Source of the DNA: Burkholderiales bacterium
Lineage (GTDB): Bacteria; Pseudomonadota; Gammaproteobacteria; Burkholderiales; Burkholderiaceae_C
Direction: 5' to 3'
NCBI GenBank assembly: GCA_026400155.1
Contig: JAPLPO010000178.1
Span: 1-43,619, forward strand
Length of the DNA: 43,619 nucleotides
The notes below the pieces were generated by a model. It searched no databases and was not told the origin of the DNA. It saw only the letters and a list, made by a program, of their open reading frames with translations. Of this stretch, positions 37,772 to 43,619 are shown one piece after another (position 1 is the stretch's first letter; each line of letters opens with the position of its first letter). The translations under genes and the position numbers were made by a program.

Positions 37772-38326
37772 ATGGCAACTCCCAAAGTCCTCATGCTGCC
37801 TGGCTGGCAGGGAAGCGGGCACGCACACTGGCAAATGCATTGGGTGAGGCGCTACGCGTATCAGCTTGTAGAGCAACATGATTGGATGCGCCCCCTTCGA
37901 GGCGATTGGCTCGCCCGGCTGGAAGATGTGATGTCTGATTTGAATGAGCCTGTTTATTTGGTGGCACACGGTTTGGGCTGCATTCAAGTTGCCGCATGGG
38001 CCCAAATCTCTGCACATGGCCAGAAAGTAGAGGCTGCTTTGTTGGTCGCTCCTAGCGACGTTGAAGCATCCCACCTTGAAAATGTATTTTCCAGTTGGAG
38101 ACCGATTGAGCTGAAGGCGCTGCCTTTCAAATCAACGTTGATTGGCAGTCAAAACAACCCAGATTGCAGTGCTTCACGCGCGGCATACTTTGCAAAGTGC
38201 TGGGGCTCTCAGTACCTCCATCTGGGTGAATTCGGGCAGTTGAATGCCCAATCCAATTTGGGCGATTGGCCAGAGGGCCACGCTTTGTTGAATGACTTGA
38301 TGAAAGAAAAAGAACATGGTCACTAA
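37772..38326 (+). CDS. RBBP9/YdeN-type alpha/beta hydrolase
   Basis: MATPKVLMLPGWQGSGHAHWQMHWVRRY...VYLVAHGLGCIQVAAWAQ; nucleophile elbow G-L-G replaces the classic Ser-centred motif, see finding. Confidence 0.88.
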   Translation: MATPKVLMLPGWQGSGHAHWQMHWVRRYAYQLVEQHDWMRPLRGDWLARLEDVMSDLNEPVYLVAHGLGCIQVAAWAQISAHGQKVEAALLVAPSDVEASHLENVFSSWRPIELKALPFKSTLIGSQNNPDCSASRAAYFAKCWGSQYLHLGEFGQLNAQSNLGDWPEGHALLNDLMKEKEHGH

Positions 38327-39242
38327 AAAACCAAAAGGCTTAGGCCGCGGGCTTGAAGCCTTGCTCGGCCCCAAAGTGCTTGACGAAGCCAGCTCGCCAC
38401 AAGCGGTTGAAGCTGCCGCCAATCGAAGCCCCAGCAGCTTGGCGCTTAGCGAGTTGGTGCCTGGCATGTATCAGCCTCGAACCCGCATGGACGAGGGCGC
38501 ACTTTACGAATTGGCCGAGTCCATCAAAGCGCAAGGCATCATGCAGCCCATCTTGGTTCGCAAACTCAGTGATGGTCCCAACGCTGGCAAATACGAAATC
38601 ATTGCAGGCGAGCGACGGTTCCGAGCATCACGCTTGGCAGGCTTGAACGAGGTGCCTGTGTTGGTTCGAGATGTGGCCAATGAGGCCGCGGCGGCAATGG
38701 CCTTGATTGAGAACATTCAACGCGAAGACCTCAACCCCTTGGAAGAGGCCATGGGCCTACAACGCTTAATCAAAGAGTTTGGACTCACTCACGAAACAGC
38801 AGCGCAAGCGGTTGGACGTTCTAGAAGTGCTGCCAGCAATTTGCTTCGTTTATTGAACTTGGCCGAGCCCGTGCAAACCATGCTGATGGCAGGCGACATT
38901 GACATGGGTCATGCTCGCGCCTTACTGGGTTTGGACAAGGCTGCTCAAATCACGGCCGCCAACCAAATCAGCGCCAAAAAAATGTCGGTACGCGAGGCAG
39001 AGAGCTTGGTGAAAAAACTCAGCGCAGAATTTTCATTGGTTCAACAAAAACCGAAAAAAGAAAAGTCGCGAGACATCAAACGCGTTGAGGAAGAGTTGTC
39101 AGATCTGTTGATGGCACAAGTGGAGGTGCGTGTTAAAAAGCGCGTGAAGCGACACGGACGCTTTGAAGAAATGGGCGAGTTGTCAATTCAGTTTGGTTCT
39201 TTGGATGAACTCAATGGGCTGATTGAAAAACTACGCGCATGA
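38316..39242 (+). CDS. parB: Chromosome partitioning protein ParB (Spo0J)
   Basis: MVTKKPKGLGRGLEALLG..., IMQPILVRKL, YEIIAGERRFRASRLAGLNEVPVLVRD, ENIQREDLNPLEEA. Confidence 0.97.
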   Translation: MVTKKPKGLGRGLEALLGPKVLDEASSPQAVEAAANRSPSSLALSELVPGMYQPRTRMDEGALYELAESIKAQGIMQPILVRKLSDGPNAGKYEIIAGERRFRASRLAGLNEVPVLVRDVANEAAAAMALIENIQREDLNPLEEAMGLQRLIKEFGLTHETAAQAVGRSRSAASNLLRLLNLAEPVQTMLMAGDIDMGHARALLGLDKAAQITAANQISAKKMSVREAESLVKKLSAEFSLVQQKPKKEKSRDIKRVEEELSDLLMAQVEVRVKKRVKRHGRFEEMGELSIQFGSLDELNGLIEKLRA

Positions 39243-39269
39243 AGCACAAGGTCAGAGCTTAAAAACTTT

Positions 39270-40694
39270 TCAATGGAAGATTTTTCCAGGATTCATGATG
39301 TTGTGAGGGTCTAGCGCTTGCTTCAAAGTGCGCATCATGTTGACAGCACCCACGCCAGCCTCTGTGACCAAAAAATCCATTTTGTGCAGTCCAATGCCGT
39401 GCTCGCCTGTGCAAGTACCGCCAAGGCGCAAGGCGCGGCTGACGAGTTTGTGATTCAAGTCTTCGGCAATTTCGCGCTCACTTGGAATTTCGGGGTCGAT
39501 CAGATAGCCAAAGTGGAAGTTGCCGTCACCGACGTGGCCCACCAAAAAGTAGGGCAAGCCACTGGCCTCGGTTTCGGCCACCGAGTCAAGCAGACAGTCG
39601 GCCAATTTGCTAATTGGCACACAGGTGTCGGTGCTGATGGCCCGGCAACCTGGCCGGCTTTGCAGCGCTGCAAAATAAGCATTGTGTCTAGCTGTCCAAA
39701 GGCGCGTGCGTTCTTCAGGGGTGGTAGCCCATTCAAAGGCGTTGCCACCATGGTCGCTGGCAATTTCTTGAACTGTTTCAGCTTGCTCCTTCACGCCAGC
39801 GGGCGAGCCGTGGAACTCCATCAACAGCATGGGTTCTTCACGCAAACCCAATTTGGCATATGCGTTGACCATGCGCACCGAGTTGTGATCGATCAACTCA
39901 ACGCGCGCAATGGGCACGCCCAACTGGATCACTTGAATGACGGTCTGAACGGCAGTCTCAATGCTGGGGAAAGAACAAATGGCCGCGGAAATGGCTTCGG
40001 GCAAGGGGTACAAGCGAACCGTCACTTCGGTCATCACGCCCAGGGTGCCCTCACTGCCCACAAACAAGCGCGTGAGGTCGTAACCCGCGCTTGATTTTTT
40101 GGCGCGCGTGCCTGTGCGAATGATTTCGCCAGAGGCCGTGACCACTTCAAGGGCCAACACGTTTTCACGCATGGTGCCGTAGCGCACGGCATTGGTGCCG
40201 CTGGCACGCGTTGCGCTCATGCCCCCAAGGGTGGCGTCGGCGCCCGGATCGATGGGAAAAAACAACCCTGTTGACTTGATTTCTTCGTTCAACTGTTTGC
40301 GCGTGACGCCAGGTTGCACCGTGACGGTGAGATCTTCTGCGTTGATGGACAAAACCTTGTTCATGCGGGTGAGGTCAATGCTGATACCGCCTTGAACGGC
40401 AAGCAGATGGCCCTCCAAAGACGAGCCCACACCAAAGGGAATGACGGGTACCTTGTAGTCGCTGGCCAACTTAACGGCATCGGACACATCTTGTGTGCAT
40501 TCGGCAAAGATCACCGCCGAAGGTGGTGGGACGGGCGCAAAGGCAGACTCATCGCGGCCATGTTGCTCGCGAATGACCAAGGCCGTTGAGCAGTTGTTGC
40601 CAAAGCGTTCTTTTAAAGCGTCTATGAAGGCCTGAGGGACAGGCCTGGCATTGACGACGGGCGCCAAATGGGCGGCAGGGGTCGGTGCGTTCAT
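39270..40694 (-). CDS. FAD-binding oxidoreductase (GlcD / D-lactate dehydrogenase-like)
   Basis: VIPFGVGSSLEGHLLAVQGGISIDLTRMNKVLSINAEDLTVTVQPGVTRKQLNEE...HVGDGNFHFGYLIDPE...GTCTGEHGIGLHKMDFL. Confidence 0.92.
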   Translation of the reverse strand: MNAPTPAAHLAPVVNARPVPQAFIDALKERFGNNCSTALVIREQHGRDESAFAPVPPPSAVIFAECTQDVSDAVKLASDYKVPVIPFGVGSSLEGHLLAVQGGISIDLTRMNKVLSINAEDLTVTVQPGVTRKQLNEEIKSTGLFFPIDPGADATLGGMSATRASGTNAVRYGTMRENVLALEVVTASGEIIRTGTRAKKSSAGYDLTRLFVGSEGTLGVMTEVTVRLYPLPEAISAAICSFPSIETAVQTVIQVIQLGVPIARVELIDHNSVRMVNAYAKLGLREEPMLLMEFHGSPAGVKEQAETVQEIASDHGGNAFEWATTPEERTRLWTARHNAYFAALQSRPGCRAISTDTCVPISKLADCLLDSVAETEASGLPYFLVGHVGDGNFHFGYLIDPEIPSEREIAEDLNHKLVSRALRLGGTCTGEHGIGLHKMDFLVTEAGVGAVNMMRTLKQALDPHNIMNPGKIFH

Positions 40695-40843
40695 GGTGAA
40701 GCTCCAAATTGAAGGACGGTTGAAACAGGTGGCATGACATTGCGCAATGACCATGGTCTGGGAAATGTCGTGAAACTCGGTCAAAATCAGAGTTTACGCT
40801 GAGACTTGAATGATTGCAGACCGTTTTACACAGGGGAAACACC

Positions 40844-41398
40844 ATGGGTAACCGATTGACACAAATTGCCACCCGAACCGGGGACGAGGGCACGACTGGC
40901 TTGGGCAACAACCAGCGGGTGTCCAAAAACAGCTTGCGAGTGCATGCCATGGGCGAGGTGGACGAGCTGAACTCGCACATTGGCTTGTTGCTTTGTGAAA
41001 AGATGCCGGACGATGTGCGCCATTTGTTGATTGAAGTGCAGCACCAACTTTTCAATTTGGGTGGCGAGTTGTCCATTCCCGGTTTTGAGTTGTTAAAGAC
41101 CGAGGCCGTGCTGGTTTTGGATGAAGCGCTGGAAAGATACAACGCACAATTGCCCAAATTGGAAGAGTTCATTTTGCCAGCCGGCAACCGGGCCGCTTCG
41201 CAGGCGCACATTTGCCGCACCGTGGCTCGGCGCGCAGAGCGGGCCACCGTGGCGCTGGGCAATGAGGAGGCGCTGAACGAGGCGCCGCGCCAATACTTGA
41301 ACCGCATTTCCGATTTGATGTTCGTGCTCTCACGGGTTTTAAACCGAATGGACGGCGGAACCGATGTGTATTGGAAAAGTGAACGCATGAAAAAGTAA
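40844..41398 (+). CDS. Cob(I)yrinic acid a,c-diamide adenosyltransferase, PduO/MMAB type
   Basis: MGNRLTQIATRTGDEGTTGLGNNQRVSKNSLRVHAMGEVDELNSHIGLLL...FILPAGNRAASQAHICRTVARRAER; AGGGGAAACACC before the ATG. Confidence 0.94.
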   Translation: MGNRLTQIATRTGDEGTTGLGNNQRVSKNSLRVHAMGEVDELNSHIGLLLCEKMPDDVRHLLIEVQHQLFNLGGELSIPGFELLKTEAVLVLDEALERYNAQLPKLEEFILPAGNRAASQAHICRTVARRAERATVALGNEEALNEAPRQYLNRISDLMFVLSRVLNRMDGGTDVYWKSERMKK

Positions 41399-41439
41399 AT
41401 GCGTACCGAATCAAAGAGCGCAGGACTGAATGGCTGAAG

Positions 41440-41487
41440 CTGCTGTCACCTAAGCGCAAGCATTGGGGGTTTTCAGGGTGACAGCAG
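41440..41487. repeat. 11-bp perfect inverted repeat upstream of acetoacetyl-CoA synthetase
   Basis: CTGCTGTCACC (41440-41450) ... GGTGACAGCAG (41477-41487), spacer 26 nt. Confidence 0.8.
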
Positions 41488-41512
41488 GCGGCGCGCAAGC
41501 TAGGCTATGGCC

Positions 41513-43619
41513 ATGAACTCAAGCACCCCCAAGCCATTTTTATCGCCCTATCTTTCTTCGGTGTCAGACTTGCCCAAGCAAGCGCCGCAGGCTCCGCAGG
41601 CCTACGTTCCGCAAATTCGCATCTATCAAGATTGGTTGATTCAAAACCGCGGCATTGCTTTTGAGCATTACCAAGATCTGTGGCAGTGGTCCATCACCGA
41701 ACTCGATGTATTTTGGCAAAGCATTTGGGATTATTTTGATGTTCAGTCACCCACACCGCACACAGCGGTGTTGGCTAAAAATGCAATGCCGGGCGCCATT
41801 TGGTTTCCAGGTGCACAAGTTAACTATGCCAGCCAAGTCTTAAGGCACGTTCAAGCGGCGCATGCCGCTGGCTTTCCCGCCCTGATTGCCCAAAACGAAA
41901 AAGGCCAGCACCAAGAAATTTCATGGCCCGAGCTGCAGCGCCAAGTGGGCTCCATGGCCTTGCACCTTAAAGCACAGGGCCTTCAACCCGGCGATCGGGT
42001 GGCGGCTTACTTGCCTAATATTCCAGAAGCCATTGTGGCCTTTTTGGCCACCGTGAGCGTGGGCGGCGTGTGGAGCATTTGTGCACCCGACATGGGCACG
42101 TTGGCCGTGCTCGATCGCTTCAAACAAATTGAGCCCAAGGTGCTCATTGCTTGCGATGGTGTCACTTATGGTGCCAAGGATTACGACCGCATGACGGTGG
42201 TGCAAGAACTCAAGGATGCATTGCCTTCGGTTCAGCATGTGATCTTGCACGACAACTTGGGCGTTGCAGACTTGGCCAGCAACGAAGTGGCGGCCGCCAT
42301 TCGCATGTCGCAAACCACGTCAATGCATGGCCCCGAAGTTGATGCATTCCAACCCATGTCCTTGCCGTTCGATCATCCGCTTTGGATTGTTTATTCAAGC
42401 GGCACCACAGGCTTGCCAAAACCCATTGTGCATGGCCATGGCGGTACGCTCATTGTGGCCTTGGCGCTCAAAATTTTGCACAACGACATCGGCTGCAGTT
42501 ATCACCCCAACAGTTGGGGAGAGCGCTTTCACTGGTACAGCTCCACCGGTTGGGTAATGTGGAACGCGCAAGTGGGCGGCTTGATGAATGGCACCACGTG
42601 CGTCATTTACGACGGCAACCCTGGCGGCAGCAAAGACAATCCAGACTGGAGCACGCTCTGGCGTTTTGCGGCGGAAAACAAAGTGACATTTTTTGGCGCA
42701 GGCGCAGCCTTTTTTGCCAACTGCCAAAAGTCAGGTGTCGATCTCACGCATTGCGGCGATTTGTCGCGCGTGCGCGCACTGGGCACAACAGGCTCACCAC
42801 TTTCTGCAGACACGCAAAATTGGGGCAACGCCCAATTTCAACGCATCCGAGCACAACACGCGCAATCTCCTTACCTTCACCGTGAAACAGATGGTGATAT
42901 TTGGTGGTGCAACATTTCGGGCGGCACCGATTTTTGCGGTGCGTTCATTGGTGGCAATCGGGAGCTGCCACAAGAGGCTGGCGTCATGCAATGCCGCTTG
43001 TTGGGCTGCGCTGTGGAAGCATGGAATGAAGCAGGAGAGCCCGTGCATGGTGAAGTGGGTGAGTTGGTGTGTGCACAACCCATTCCGTCCATGCCTTTGT
43101 ATTTTTGGAACGATCAAAACAACGCACGCTACTTGGCCAGTTATTTTGAAATGTATCCAGCGGGCCATGGCCGCCTACCTGGCGGCGGTGATGCAGACGC
43201 CCTTTACGGCGGTGTTTGGCGGCATGGAGATTGGCTTCGAATTGGCGCGGCAGACCAAGGGCGCAACGGCGGCGAAGGCTGTGTGATTTTTGGCCGCAGT
43301 GATGCCACCATCAATCGCCATGGTTTGCGCATGGGCACCAGTGAGCTTTACAGCGCGGTAGAAGCATTGCCAGAAGTGATCGACAGCATGGTGGTCGATT
43401 TGGAATACTTGGGCCGAGAAAGCTACATGCCTTTGTTTGTGGTCTTAAGAGCAGGACTTACTTTGGACGATGCTCTGAAAAGTACGTTGAACAATGCCAT
43501 CAAAACAGCCTTGAGCCCTCGGTTCATTCCCAATGAGATTTTTCAGGTGTCTGAAATCCCGCGCACCTTGTCTGGCAAAAAACAAGAACTGCCGATTAAA
43601 AAACTCATGCTAGGGCAGC
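41513..43619 (+). CDS. Acetoacetate-CoA ligase (acetoacetyl-CoA synthetase), 3' truncated at window end
   Basis: Open frame from ATG 41513 to the window end (absent from the ORF track because unterminated): MNSSTPKPFLSPYLSSVSDLPKQ...IWFPGAQVNYASQVL...PLWIVYSSGTTGLPKPIVHGHGG...ERFHWYSSTGWVMWN...ISGGTDFCGAFIGGN. Confidence 0.92.
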   Translation, partial: MNSSTPKPFLSPYLSSVSDLPKQAPQAPQAYVPQIRIYQDWLIQNRGIAFEHYQDLWQWSITELDVFWQSIWDYFDVQSPTPHTAVLAKNAMPGAIWFPGAQVNYASQVLRHVQAAHAAGFPALIAQNEKGQHQEISWPELQRQVGSMALHLKAQGLQPGDRVAAYLPNIPEAIVAFLATVSVGGVWSICAPDMGTLAVLDRFKQIEPKVLIACDGVTYGAKDYDRMTVVQELKDALPSVQHVILHDNLGVADLASNEVAAAIRMSQTTSMHGPEVDAFQPMSLPFDHPLWIVYSSGTTGLPKPIVHGHGGTLIVALALKILHNDIGCSYHPNSWGERFHWYSSTGWVMWNAQVGGLMNGTTCVIYDGNPGGSKDNPDWSTLWRFAAENKVTFFGAGAAFFANCQKSGVDLTHCGDLSRVRALGTTGSPLSADTQNWGNAQFQRIRAQHAQSPYLHRETDGDIWWCNISGGTDFCGAFIGGNRELPQEAGVMQCRLLGCAVEAWNEAGEPVHGEVGELVCAQPIPSMPLYFWNDQNNARYLASYFEMYPAGHGRLPGGGDADALYGGVWRHGDWLRIGAADQGRNGGEGCVIFGRSDATINRHGLRMGTSELYSAVEALPEVIDSMVVDLEYLGRESYMPLFVVLRAGLTLDDALKSTLNNAIKTALSPRFIPNEIFQVSEIPRTLSGKKQELPIKKLMLGQ

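Noticed and set aside
37211-38074. 287-aa minus-strand ORF across parA and the RBBP9-like gene
   Set aside because: Antisense to two well-supported genes; no recognisable family.

Overview
This is a contiguous chromosomal segment that looks betaproteobacterial (Burkholderiales/Comamonadaceae-like by gene content; taxonomy is inferred, not computed). I saw no rRNA, tRNA, CRISPR array, transposase or prophage genes. Left to right it carries: partial moaC; a BepA-type M48 protease; a small phospholipase A2-like protein followed by a lipoprotein; DUF3717/DUF1289, yaeQ, purB and a GST; an eight-gene, tightly coupled minus-strand operon (FAD oxidoreductase, DUF1365, Cfa-like methyltransferase, chalcone-isomerase-like, MFS, DUF3833, SDR, NTF2-like) preceded by a glutathione peroxidase; glnE and a YhdP-like protein; a two-component system; mltA; a fused indolepyruvate ferredoxin oxidoreductase; pirin; an Old Yellow Enzyme; an MFS transporter; a class II aldolase; the mnmG-rsmG-lysE-parA-RBBP9-parB segregation region; a FAD-linked oxidase; a PduO-type adenosyltransferase; and a 3'-truncated acetoacetyl-CoA synthetase. 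The most interesting signals are: (1) the coupled lipid-modification/oxidative-stress operon, whose Cfa homologue appears to have lost two bicarbonate ligands; (2) two perfect parS palindromes and one near-perfect one inside mnmG and rsmG; (3) a DnaA-box cluster in the AT-rich gap at about 29.1-29.3 kb; (4) a PLA2-like/lipoprotein gene pair; (5) an 11-bp inverted repeat abutting the glutathione peroxidase start; and (6) a 47-codon membrane-protein ORF whose start codon overlaps that of mltA.
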